Made by a program: the position numbers and the translations under genes
Source of the DNA: an uncultured Ruminococcus sp.
Lineage (GTDB): Bacteria > Bacillota > Clostridia > Oscillospirales > Ruminococcaceae
DNA length: 5,977 nt
Assembly: GCA_947174965.1 (NCBI GenBank)
Contig: CAMWKY010000145.1
Coordinates: 1-5,977 of the forward strand
Direction of reading: 5' to 3'
Shown: positions 1 to 5,827 of the stretch, piece after piece
Layout: each line of letters begins with the position of its first letter
Position numbering within the stretch: position 1 is the stretch's first letter
The notes under the pieces: generated by a model
What the model was told of the DNA's origin: nothing
What the model saw: the letters and a program-made list of their open reading frames with translations, nothing else
Database searches by the model: none

Positions 1-1
1 A

Positions 2-7
2 TATAAT
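2..7 (+). promoter_or_regulatory. Possible -10 box of the parA operon
   Basis: A perfect TATAAT lies at the left edge of the window, 43 bases before the parA start codon, in a short AT-rich tract. Any -35 element would be outside the window, so the promoter cannot be confirmed. If it is used, transcription would start near position 14 and leave a short leader that contains the parA ribosome binding site, AAGGAAAGG, at 33-41. Confidence 0.35.
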
Positions 8-50
8 ATATACACAGCGAAAGCAAAATTCAAGGAAAGGAATTGATAAA

Positions 51-830
51 ATGAGTAAAATTATTGCTGTATCAAATCAGAAGGGAGGAGTGAGCAAAAC
101 TACAGTTTCCTACAATCTTGGAGCTTGTATGGCTTTGAATCACGGAAAAAGAGTTCTTCTTATCGATGCTGACCCACAGGCAAATCTCTCCAAATATCTT
201 GGCTACGAACCTGACAGAAGTCCGACTATGACACAGCTTGTTATGACTGCCTGCATGAATGGTGCAATTTCAAGTGAAATCACTGAATCGGCTGTCCGTC
301 ACTGCGAAAAAGCAAATGTGGATTATATCCCGTCTGACCTCAATCTTGCAAGCTGTGAAATCCTCATGACATCGGCACTTTCGAGGGAAACAGTCCTGAA
401 AAGAATACTGTCAGAAAACGTCACAGACGGCTATGATTTCGTAATTATCGACTGTCTGCCCTCGCTTGGAACAATGCTGATTAACGCCCTCACCTCTGCC
501 GACAAAGTGCTGATTCCAGTACAGACACAGGAGTTTTCAATGGACGGTTTACAGGCTCTTGAATCGCTCATTCAGCAGATTAAAACCACGATAAATCCGA
601 AGTTGGAACTGCTCGGAATCCTGCCGACAATGGTTGACCGCACAAAAATAAGCAAATACTGCATTGAAATTCTGCACGAAAAATACGGTGGAATCCTGTT
701 CAGAACGTCAATCAGCAGAGCAATTGAGGCGGCAAACAGTGCGAAAAATAAAATTCCTCTTTGTTTATCAACGGGCAAACTTAGTGCAGAATATGAAAAT
801 CTCACACAGGAGGTAATTGAAAGATGCTAA
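51..830 (+). CDS. parA: ParA-family partition ATPase
   Basis: This 259-residue protein has the full ParA/Soj layout. A deviant Walker A motif, KGGVSKTT, is at residues 11-18 and keeps the signature lysine (K11) and the P-loop lysine (K16). The A' motif VLLIDADPQ is at 35-43, and the Walker B strand FVIID is at 130-134, followed by CLPSLG. The length is normal for a small, stand-alone ParA with no N-terminal DNA-binding extension. The family dimerises on ATP, binds DNA non-specifically and positions DNA cargo together with ParB bound at parS. One oddity is serine at residue 15, where glycine is usual in KGGVGKTT; the lysines are intact, so activity is still likely. The start at 51 is supported by AAGGAAAGG at 33-41. 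The gene overlaps the next one by 7 bp and heads the partition operon. An orphan chromosome-segregation role is possible, but the ParB partner two genes on favours a mobile-element partition system. Confidence 0.93.
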   Translation: MSKIIAVSNQKGGVSKTTVSYNLGACMALNHGKRVLLIDADPQANLSKYLGYEPDRSPTMTQLVMTACMNGAISSEITESAVRHCEKANVDYIPSDLNLASCEILMTSALSRETVLKRILSENVTDGYDFVIIDCLPSLGTMLINALTSADKVLIPVQTQEFSMDGLQALESLIQQIKTTINPKLELLGILPTMVDRTKISKYCIEILHEKYGGILFRTSISRAIEAANSAKNKIPLCLSTGKLSAEYENLTQEVIERC

Positions 831-1045
831 AAACTCCCGAAATGGCTATGAACCGCAAAAAATCTGTCACTACAAAATGCTACGGAGAAGTCAAAAAGTG
901 GGACGACAGAGAGCAAGCCAAAGACTTTTTTCTTGAGGCTATGATGAACAGCGAGGGGGCTGAACACGAGCGTTATTCCGCTGTTTACATTCAGCTAATA
1001 AACGGCTTGCCGTACTGTACGGACTGCGAGGAGGACGAAAAATGA
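824..1045 (+). CDS. Small conserved-type protein between ParA and ParB, function unknown
   Basis: This gene encodes 73 residues: a basic N-terminus (MNRKKS), a central stretch with the pattern GAEHERYSAVYIQLINGL, and a cysteine-containing acidic tail (YCTDCEEDEK, a CxxC). From memory, small proteins with an E-x-ERY-x-x-x-Y-x-x-L pattern recur on clostridial mobile elements, but I cannot name a Pfam family or a function. The start at 824 is chosen because AGGAGGT at 808-814 lies 9 bases upstream. Later in-frame ATGs at 842 and 848 have no comparable site. The gene overlaps the end of parA by 7 bp and the start of parB in an ATGA, so it is very likely translated in coupling with both. It may be an accessory of partition or a co-carried regulator; the CxxC could bind metal, although one pair of cysteines is not proof. 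Confidence 0.8.
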   Translation: MLKTPEMAMNRKKSVTTKCYGEVKKWDDREQAKDFFLEAMMNSEGAEHERYSAVYIQLINGLPYCTDCEEDEK

Positions 1046-1986
1046 ATACACCACAGTTTGATTTAGGTACATTTCTCTCCACTCCTACTGCAATGCAGAA
1101 CGCAGTCAGACAGATACCATGTGAAATGCTCCGTCCGTACCATAATCACCGATTTGCACTTTACACAGGTGAACGTCTTGACGATATGGTAAACAGCATC
1201 AAAGAAAACGGCGTACTCAGTCCGATTGTTGTTCAGCCGTGCGAAAACGGTTATGAAATTCTCATCGGTCACAACCGCTGGAATGCCTCACAAATAGCAG
1301 GAATCACCACAATTCCTGCTATCATCAAGGAGGGACTTTCCGAGCAAGAGGCAGAAATGTATGTCATTGAATCCAACCTTATACAGCGTGGATTTGACAA
1401 TCTCAAAATCAGCGAACAGGCAAGCGTTATCTCACTCAGGCACAGCGAAATGTTTTCACAAGGCAAGCGAAATGATATTATCCATGAACTTCAAATGCTT
1501 GAAAATCCTGAAAAAATAACTTCGTCTCAAATTGAGACGAAGTTGCAGAGTGGCGACAGTAAGCAGAATATCGCCGAAAATTACGAAATGAGCCGTGCAA
1601 GTGTTGCAAGACTTCTGCGTATTGACAAACTTATTTTTGAATTAAAATGGTTTGTTGATGATGGAAAAATAGCAGTTAATGCAGGTGTACAATTATCGTA
1701 TCTTTCAGAAGAAACACAGCTTGAAATTGCTGATTTATCGGGAGATTACGCAATTGACATGAAAAAGTCAAAACTTCTCAGAGAATCGGCAGACGAAAAC
1801 GGAAATGTGAAAAATTCCGACATAATCAGAATACTTGATAACAAGAAAGTTATAATCGAAAAAAGTAAATCTGTGAAAATCAGCAGTGACACTTTCAGCC
1901 GATATTTTGAGCTGTCCGCAAAACCTAAACAGGTCGCCGAAACTGTTGAAAATGCACTTGAAATGTACTTTGCAATTCAGACATAA
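1042..1986 (+). CDS. parB: ParB/Spo0J-type partition protein
   Basis: The protein has 314 residues. Residues 25-120 are a ParB N-terminal domain: IPCEMLRPY opens it, NSIKENGVLSPIVVQP is the typical second block, GHNRWNAS at 76-83 matches the GERRxRA-type CTP-binding motif, and ESNLIQRGF at 110-118 matches the ENLIR(E) region. A helix-turn-helix follows at about 173-193 (KQNIAENYEMSRASVARLL), where parS contact is expected. A central helical block with DDGKIAVNAGVQLSYLSEE comes next, then a divergent C-terminal segment that probably dimerises. In known ParBs the CTP-dependent clamp loads at parS and stimulates ParA; this is inferred here. The start at 1042 has GAGGAGG at 1028-1034 and sits in an ATGA overlap with the preceding gene. 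It is the last gene of the partition operon. Codons for residues 160-167 carry a perfect inverted repeat, described separately. I see no canonical Spo0J or Noc site in the window. Confidence 0.92.
   Translation: MNTPQFDLGTFLSTPTAMQNAVRQIPCEMLRPYHNHRFALYTGERLDDMVNSIKENGVLSPIVVQPCENGYEILIGHNRWNASQIAGITTIPAIIKEGLSEQEAEMYVIESNLIQRGFDNLKISEQASVISLRHSEMFSQGKRNDIIHELQMLENPEKITSSQIETKLQSGDSKQNIAENYEMSRASVARLLRIDKLIFELKWFVDDGKIAVNAGVQLSYLSEETQLEIADLSGDYAIDMKKSKLLRESADENGNVKNSDIIRILDNKKVIIEKSKSVKISSDTFSRYFELSAKPKQVAETVENALEMYFAIQT
1518..1544. repeat. Perfect 27-bp inverted repeat inside parB
   Basis: The left arm AACTTCGTCTCAA (1518-1530) and the right arm TTGAGACGAAGTT (1532-1544) are exact reverse complements separated by a single A. 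The repeat lies in the coding region between the CTP-binding domain and the helix-turn-helix of ParB, over codons 160-167. In RNA it would fold as a stem of about ten pairs with a small loop. No T-tract follows, so it is not a terminator. It could be a protein-binding site (a ParB or regulator operator), an mRNA structure, or an insertion scar. I did not see either arm elsewhere in the window. Confidence 0.75.
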
Positions 1987-2029
1987 AAATATTGTCTATA
2001 TTTTCACAGGTGCTTGAATAAACAATAAA

Positions 2030-2059
2030 ATTGCTTTACAAACTGGAGTTTATTGCAAT
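2030..2059. other. Weak hairpin between two convergent genes
   Basis: ATTGC (2030-2034) pairs with GCAAT (2055-2059) around an inner AAAC/GTTT stem (2040-2043 with 2048-2051) and a TGGA loop, with unpaired bases between the stems. A competing pairing, AATAAAC (2017-2023) with GTTTATT (2048-2054), is also possible. The site lies between the parB stop and the end of the leftward gene. It could slow or end transcription from either side, but no clean T-tract directly follows on either strand, so I do not call it a terminator. Confidence 0.25.
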
Positions 2060-2109
2060 ATATTCTCGCTTTAACGTTTTTCTTTTGTTTTAGCAGACAA
2101 GTTTGACAT

Positions 2110-2814
2110 TTATTGAATTTCCTCTAAACTCGAATAGTCGGTAAGCTGTTCAAATATATCTTTGTCAACAGTTCGTTTGACGTACTCTGCCAAAGTTGCA
2201 TTGCTTATGTCATGGTCGCACATGAACATAATGAAATCATCTGTCTGGTCAAGTCCAAGGTCATCATTTTTAAGACGCAGTATGCAATTGACAATGATTT
2301 CCTCCAATATATTCATTAGTTTATCTCCAAGTCCCACAAAAAACACACCATCTTTATAAAACGCTCCATCATAACAGTGCAAAAGTTCCGTTTGCGTGTC
2401 ACCTTTGAGAAATTCGCCATTATATTCAAAAGTATCGGCAGGTCTAATCGCATTTCCATAGTAAACAGCATCTACCACCTGACAGTATCCACTGTTGAAA
2501 AAATGCATTATCTCACCCTCTACTTTCCAATCTATCCGACCAAAATCTCCAACTGAATATTTATAGCCGAAAAGTCCTTTCTTGCCATAGGGCTGGCACA
2601 TATATGCATACTTGTCATAATCGGCTAAACGATTCTTATAATCTCTCTCATTCGCATATCTGAGACAAAGATTAAAATTACCTAAATCACAATCGAAAAC
2701 AAATGCATAAATGTTTTTGTTATTTTTGGACTTTGCAAAATTTGCTATTTCTTTTTTGAAAGACTGATACATTAGTTCTTCTATATCTTCGATTTTTATA
2801 ATATTCACAATCAT
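2110..2814 (-). CDS. Uncharacterised 234-residue protein, possibly DUF4303-like
   Basis: This is a soluble-looking acidic protein with no signal peptide or membrane segment. It opens with an amphipathic helix (IEELMYQSFKKEIANFAK) followed by a strand-rich block, NIYAFVFDCDLGNFNLCLRYAN (about residues 34-55). It continues with aromatic- and glycine-rich segments (GLFGYKYSVGDFGRIDW, residues 80-96) and ends in a helical region. The 'IYAF..D' start with a later DW is reminiscent of DUF4303, a family tied by comparative work to SMI1/KNR4-like immunity proteins. That match is from memory and tentative, and no toxin partner is present here. The start at 2814 has AAAGGAAAG about 6 bases upstream on the minus strand. 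The gene is monocistronic, faces the opposite way to both neighbours, and has its own strong promoter. This suggests an independently acquired cargo gene lying against a broken helicase. Confidence 0.8.
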   Translation of the reverse strand: MIVNIIKIEDIEELMYQSFKKEIANFAKSKNNKNIYAFVFDCDLGNFNLCLRYANERDYKNRLADYDKYAYMCQPYGKKGLFGYKYSVGDFGRIDWKVEGEIMHFFNSGYCQVVDAVYYGNAIRPADTFEYNGEFLKGDTQTELLHCYDGAFYKDGVFFVGLGDKLMNILEEIIVNCILRLKNDDLGLDQTDDFIMFMCDHDISNATLAEYVKRTVDKDIFEQLTDYSSLEEIQ

Positions 2815-2839
2815 CTATCTCTTTCCTTTAAATTTCGAT

Positions 2840-2854
2840 TTGTCGGGCAGACAA
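2840..2854 (-). promoter_or_regulatory. Short dyad in the leader of the leftward gene
   Basis: On the minus strand the transcript leader contains TTGTC-TGCCC-GACAA, a perfect 5-bp inverted repeat with a 5-base loop. It sits between the predicted transcription start (about 2867) and the ribosome binding site (about 2821-2829). It could be a small RNA hairpin next to the ribosome site or part of an operator. Short dyads also arise by chance. Confidence 0.3.
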
Positions 2855-2873
2855 CCACTCTTAACATAACCTA

Positions 2874-2902
2874 ATTATACCACAAACGCAAGCGGAATAC
2901 AA
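2874..2902 (-). promoter_or_regulatory. Extended -10 promoter driving the leftward gene
   Basis: Read on the minus strand, a perfect TATAAT (2879-2874) is preceded by TGG, giving an extended -10 (TGn). A 17-bp spacer separates it from a weak -35, TTGTAT (2902-2897). A strong extended -10 with a poor -35 is a common sigma-A arrangement. Predicted transcription begins near 2867, leaving a leader of about 50 bases. Two direct copies of CGCTTG on this strand (2905-2900 and 2894-2889) lie 11 bp apart, about one helical turn. They sit inside an AAACGC...GCGTTT inverted repeat (2884-2889 with 2903-2908) that brackets the -35. This looks like an operator for a repressor or activator. Confidence 0.65.
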
Positions 2903-2930
2903 GCGTTTTTTGAAAGAATTTTTCTTATAA

Positions 2931-4104
2931 AAAATTATCACCGACGAGGCTCATCACGCTGTCGCCGAAACGTACCGACAACATAAAATTAGGTGCGATT
3001 TACAGCAAAATTATTTTTCAGAGTGACTTGAAATGGGGCATCAAAAATGGCTATTTATCGGACATTCGCTGTATGACGGTTGACATTGGCTACGATTTGA
3101 GTGACATTCACAAACAGCATAATGACCTGAATATCAGCGAACTTTCCAATGCTGTTGATACTCCGGTGCAGAATATGGCGGTTGCTGAGGCTTACAAAAA
3201 TTATGCTGTCGGTCAGACTTTGATTTTCGCAACAACCGTAAAACACGCCGAAAATATCGCAGAATTAATTGACGGAGCGGTTGTTGTTTCGGCGGAAACT
3301 CCAAACAGAAATGAAATTATTCAGAAATTTACAAACCGTGAAATTCCGTGCATCGTGAATTGCATGGTTTTTACGGAGGGCACGGATATGCCGTTGATTG
3401 AAACTGTAATTATCGCACGTCCGACGAGAAATGCAAGTCTTTATACGCAAATGGTCGGAAGAGGTTTAAGGCTGTATGACGGCAAAAAATCACTTCTGCT
3501 GATTGACTGCGTGGGTGTTACTGGAAAACTTGACATCTGCACTGCTCCCGATTTGTTCGGTATTGATAAAATCCCGAAAAGCATAAAAAAGGAAAAAATC
3601 AATGGAAAACTTCTCACGGAAATTGAAGAAATTATCAACGAGGAATCTGCAAAAATGCCCGACTGGAAAATAAATGCACAGTTAGTACAGATTTTTGAAA
3701 CCAACGGAAAATATGATACTCACGGAATTAATTTTGTCATGCTGCCAAATGGTGACATGACCTGTTCTGTTGGCGATGGACAGATTTTCAAGATTTTTGC
3801 GGAGGATATGGCAGGAAACAGCAGTGCCGTTCTGACTTATAAAAGTACGGTTTTTCGGGAAATTCCGACTGCTCCGATGCAGGAAATTCTTGATGAAATC
3901 TATCAGATTTTAGTCTGCGATTATCAGGAAAGCATTTATTTGTGGGACATCAAAAAAGTGCAGAAATGGGGTTCGTATCCTGCGACAGACTCCCAAAAAA
4001 ATATGATTTGCAGAAAAATGAAAAAAAGTGACCTCAAAAATATTGACATCGAAAATCTGACAAAATACGAGGCAAGCGTTCTGATTGGACAGATTTTCGG
4101 ATAG
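2931..4104 (+). pseudogene. Broken DEAH-box SF2 helicase: N-terminal half lost, internal deletion
   Basis: The family is a DEAD/DEAH helicase with a long C-terminal extension, often found beside partition genes on clostridial elements. The DEAH box survives in one frame (KIITDEAHHAVAETYRQ, from 2931), but that frame has a TAA just upstream at 2928 and a TGA at 3024. The next frame reads LSPKRTDNIKLGAIYSKI over the overlapping bases and runs open to 4104. That matches the motif III region, normally some tens of residues after DEAH. The two segments share about 20 bases, so a deletion has merged them. Walker A and everything before DEAH are missing. From a TTG at 3028, 358 residues remain open. 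They include the second RecA lobe, with GQTLIFATT (62-70), motif V VFTEGTDMP (114-122), motif VI QMVGRGLRL (141-149) and LLIDCVGV, then the extension. ATP-driven helicase activity is not expected. The next gene starts 8 bases after the stop, so the operon layout is preserved. An expressed C-terminal fragment cannot be excluded. Confidence 0.85.
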
Positions 4105-4112
4105 GAGTTTTT

Positions 4113-4783
4113 ATGAAAAAATTGATTTTATCAATCGCAATAATGGCTGTATTTCTTGCTTTTCCGAATGTTGCACACGCTGTTGAAATGCTTGAAAAAG
4201 ACTACATAAAAGCTGAAATATGGGAAGAAATATGGCTTGGCAAAAGCGATAACGGAACTGAATTTCCTGAATCTTCATATAAGCATCATCTTCTTGAAAA
4301 ATGGGTTGATGAAAATTATGGTGATGATGATTACGACTGGACTGCTATTGGCGAACTGAAATATTCATACAAAAATTACTACAAAAATCTGACGGAAAAC
4401 TGGAATTTCAATGACAACAACAGCATCTGGACTATCGAAACCGATAACAATTTTTATAGATTTCAGCTTGTCAATAATCAGTGGAATATGCTTGACGAAA
4501 ATGGTTCTGTTGTTGATACTTTTCCGATTTTCAGCACTATTGAAGAAGAAAAAGCTGAACGTCCGATTGATGATAATGGCAACGATTCACCAAGAGTTAT
4601 TGGTAACATAACACGCACAGAAACGTCCTCTGACAGCCCTGTTGATTCTGGTAATGAATTTACCAGTGTAACTATTGAAAACGCTTTGGAGCGTTCAGAG
4701 AGCAGTCCTGTACCGTTTTTTTAGGAGCTTTGACAGTAGTCGGAATCGGAACTGTTTTCATGCTGTACAGAAAGAAAAAGTGA
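4113..4783 (+). pseudogene. Secreted/membrane-anchored protein frameshifted before its transmembrane tail
   Basis: Frame 0 gives 203 residues ending at a TAG (4722-4724). A signal peptide is clear: MKK, a hydrophobic core, then AHA with cleavage likely after residue 23. The exported part is acidic and rich in Trp, Tyr and Asn (about 24-145), followed by a Ser/Thr/Pro/Asp-rich linker. At a run of seven T (4716-4722) frame 0 stops. A -1 shift reads on through LGALTVVGIGTVFMLYRKKK to a TGA at 4781-4783, a transmembrane helix with a basic stop-transfer tail, giving 223 residues. The next gene starts only 9 bases after that TGA, with its ribosome site overlapping it, so the longer product is the ancestral form. 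No LPxTG sortase motif is seen. If the shift is fixed, the protein would be released rather than anchored. Slippage on the T run, or a sequencing error, could restore it. The start at 4113 has AGGAG at 4103-4107. I do not recognise the family. Confidence 0.7.
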
Positions 4784-4792
4784 GGTATTTTT

Positions 4793-5155
4793 ATGATTTT
4801 TAAAAGCGAAAAATGGGAACTCGATACAGAAAAAATTACTGTCAGAAATATTTCAGACGGCAAAATTTATGAGTTTTACACCGACCATATCCGCTATCAT
4901 TTGCATCACTCTGAGGAATATTTTCCCGAACGTTTAAAGAAACTTGTTGACAATGGAGAAATCCTTACATATCTTGAAGAACTTGAAATCAAGGTCACGG
5001 ACGCACTCAATTCACAGACTGAAATTTATATGAACGACAGCAAGGAATATCAGACAGCACTTGATTCAGGCAATCTCGTGGAAGTCGGAAAAATCGGCAA
5101 TATGCTCCGTGAAAAAGCAAAAGAAAGTGTTTATATTACTATGGTTTATGTATAA
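4793..5155 (+). CDS. TnpV-like small protein
   Basis: The protein has 120 residues, with no signal peptide or membrane span. Residues 30-70 (HIRYHLHHSEEYFPERLKKL, then DNGEILTYLEELE) and the C-terminus (LVEVGKIGNMLREKAKES, then a YITMVY ending) resemble the transposon-encoded TnpV family. In that family a 'YL.E..P.RY..LL..G.L..YL' block is followed by 'WV..MN.I...A.EIV..E.IY'. TnpV proteins accompany clostridial mobile elements; their role is not established. The N-terminal 30 residues differ from the usual TnpV opening, so this may be a divergent relative, and the assignment is from memory. The start at 4793 has GAGG at 4782-4785, which overlaps the stop of the frameshifted upstream gene. 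It is the last gene of the helicase operon and is followed by a terminator. Confidence 0.72.
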   Translation: MIFKSEKWELDTEKITVRNISDGKIYEFYTDHIRYHLHHSEEYFPERLKKLVDNGEILTYLEELEIKVTDALNSQTEIYMNDSKEYQTALDSGNLVEVGKIGNMLREKAKESVYITMVYV

Positions 5156-5174
5156 GGCTTAGATTTCATGTAAA

Positions 5175-5219
5175 AGTCGGTTGCATATTCATGTTTGAAA
5201 TGTGTGACCGACTATTTTT
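5175..5219 (+). terminator. Rho-independent terminator after the TnpV-like gene
   Basis: Bases 5175-5189 pair with 5199-5213 in a stem of 15 pairs, three of them G-U type: AGTCGGT pairs with ACCGACT, then a mixed upper stem. The loop is 9 bases, and the stem is followed by ATTTTTA. It lies 19 bases after the stop of the TnpV-like gene and closes the helicase operon. Confidence 0.8.
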
Positions 5220-5273
5220 AGGTATGTATTTATATGTTTTATATGGATATTATTCAAAAATCAATAATGATGA

Positions 5274-5486
5274 AGTTGCAAGAATTTTTTGAAACAAATG
5301 CTAAGCTCTGATGCAAGTGCGAGATGTTACAGCATTACTGAATATTCTAAATTCAACAACCTAAACGTTTTAAGTTATTTGACTCATCTGCAGACTGAGA
5401 TTCCCAAACTTAACGATGAACCGGATTCAGCTCAGCTGGATCACTTTATGTCCTGGTCTGGGTCTATCCCTGATTACTACAAATAA
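5274..5486 (+). pseudogene. C-terminal remnant of an IS66-family transposase
   Basis: About 70 residues match the end of IS66 TnpC transposases. A KNFL near the start corresponds to the usual KNWLF. It is followed by SSDASARCYSITEYSK (compare GA.ASA..YS..ETAK), then NLNVLSYLTHLQTEIPKL, and finally LDHFMSWSGSIPDYYK (compare LD.L.PWS..LP). The stretch between KNFL and DASA appears about two residues shorter than in intact relatives. There is a TGA at 5271, and no upstream part of the catalytic DDE domain is visible, so this is a dead scrap. The TTG at 5289 is not a credible start. TnpA and TnpB partners are absent, and I cannot identify IS66 terminal repeats. The natural stop TAA (5484-5486) is followed at once by a terminator, which probably belonged to the element. 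Confidence 0.8.
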
Positions 5487-5494
5487 CTTTAATA

Positions 5495-5521
5495 CCGCAG
5501 TTTTCATACTGCGGCATTTTT
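5495..5521 (+). terminator. Rho-independent terminator after the IS66 remnant
   Basis: CCGCAGT (5495-5501) pairs perfectly with ACTGCGG (5508-5514) around the loop TTTCAT and is followed by CATTTTT. It lies 8 bases after the remnant's stop codon and is probably the original terminator of the transposase transcript. Confidence 0.8.
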
Positions 5522-5561
5522 GTCTAATTTAGTCTATGGAGTTGATTGACGTACATCAGAC

Positions 5562-5599
5562 AGTATGCTTGGTTATTGAGCAGATACTATTTTTCTTCT
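5562..5599 (+). terminator. Possible weak terminator-like hairpin
   Basis: AGTATGCT (5562-5569) pairs with AGC...ATACT (5579-5588) with a two-base bulge and a 9-base loop, followed by the T-rich ATTTTTCTTCT. The stem is AT-rich and imperfect and no gene lies directly upstream, so this may be incidental. Confidence 0.3.
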
Positions 5600-5633
5600 G
5601 ATTTCTTATTCAATTTGCGTGTAAACATAAAAT

Positions 5634-5664
5634 ACTCCGTTTCGTTTTTTAAACTGAACGGAGT
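5634..5664 (-). terminator. Strong hairpin, probably a leftward terminator
   Basis: ACTCCGTT (5634-5641) pairs perfectly with AACGGAGT (5657-5664). Inside, GTTT pairs with AAAC around a TTT loop, after a two-base mismatch. On the minus strand the stem is followed by ATTTTATGTTT, which suits a terminator for leftward transcription entering from beyond the right edge. On the + strand the following bases, TTATAGTG, are a poorer T-tract. No gene that would use it is visible in the window. Confidence 0.5.
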
Positions 5665-5768
5665 TTATAGTGAGAGTATAACAATTTTGTCGCGCTCCTA
5701 CTTAATTATCATCTAGTATATCAGCAACTTTTAATTCCTTCTGAATTTACTTCCCTATCTGTTAATAC

Positions 5769-5782
5769 TGTTTATATAAACA
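5769..5782. repeat. 14-bp perfect palindrome
   Basis: TGTTTATATAAACA is identical to its own reverse complement and lies in non-coding DNA. It is a possible dimeric-regulator site, but AT-rich palindromes are common by chance in such DNA. Confidence 0.4.
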
Positions 5783-5796
5783 TCTTTATAAATTAA

Positions 5797-5814
5797 TTGT
5801 AACATTACTTACAA
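5797..5814. repeat. Inverted repeat TTGTAA-N6-TTACAA
   Basis: Perfect 6-bp arms (5797-5802 and 5809-5814) flank CATTAC. The right arm TTACAA lies 17 bp before TATTAT (5832-5837), a spacing that fits a weak + strand promoter, so the repeat could be an operator overlapping a -35. This is speculative, because no downstream gene is visible. Confidence 0.35.
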
Positions 5815-5827
5815 CTGCACAACCGAT

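Noticed and set aside
1063..1466. Two leftward open frames opposite parB
   Set aside because: They lie antisense to a clear ParB gene, have no family resemblance and no ribosome sites; they are shadows of its codon pattern.
1518..1544. Reading the parB palindrome as a Rho-independent terminator
   Set aside because: There is no T-tract on either side, and the ParB reading frame continues through it with conserved domains after it.
4707..4724. Canonical X XXY YYZ slippery heptamer for programmed -1 frameshifting
   Set aside because: The base before the first TTT codon is G, so the heptamer does not fit, and I see no clear downstream pseudoknot. Only simple T-run slippage or P-site slippage at the stop remains possible.
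4680..4783. LPxTG-type sortase anchor in the secreted protein
   Set aside because: No LPxTG or NPxTG-like motif precedes the transmembrane segment in either frame.
5535..5600. Short + strand frame starting MELIDVHQ
   Set aside because: It has only about 21 codons, no Shine-Dalgarno sequence, and overlaps a terminator-like hairpin.
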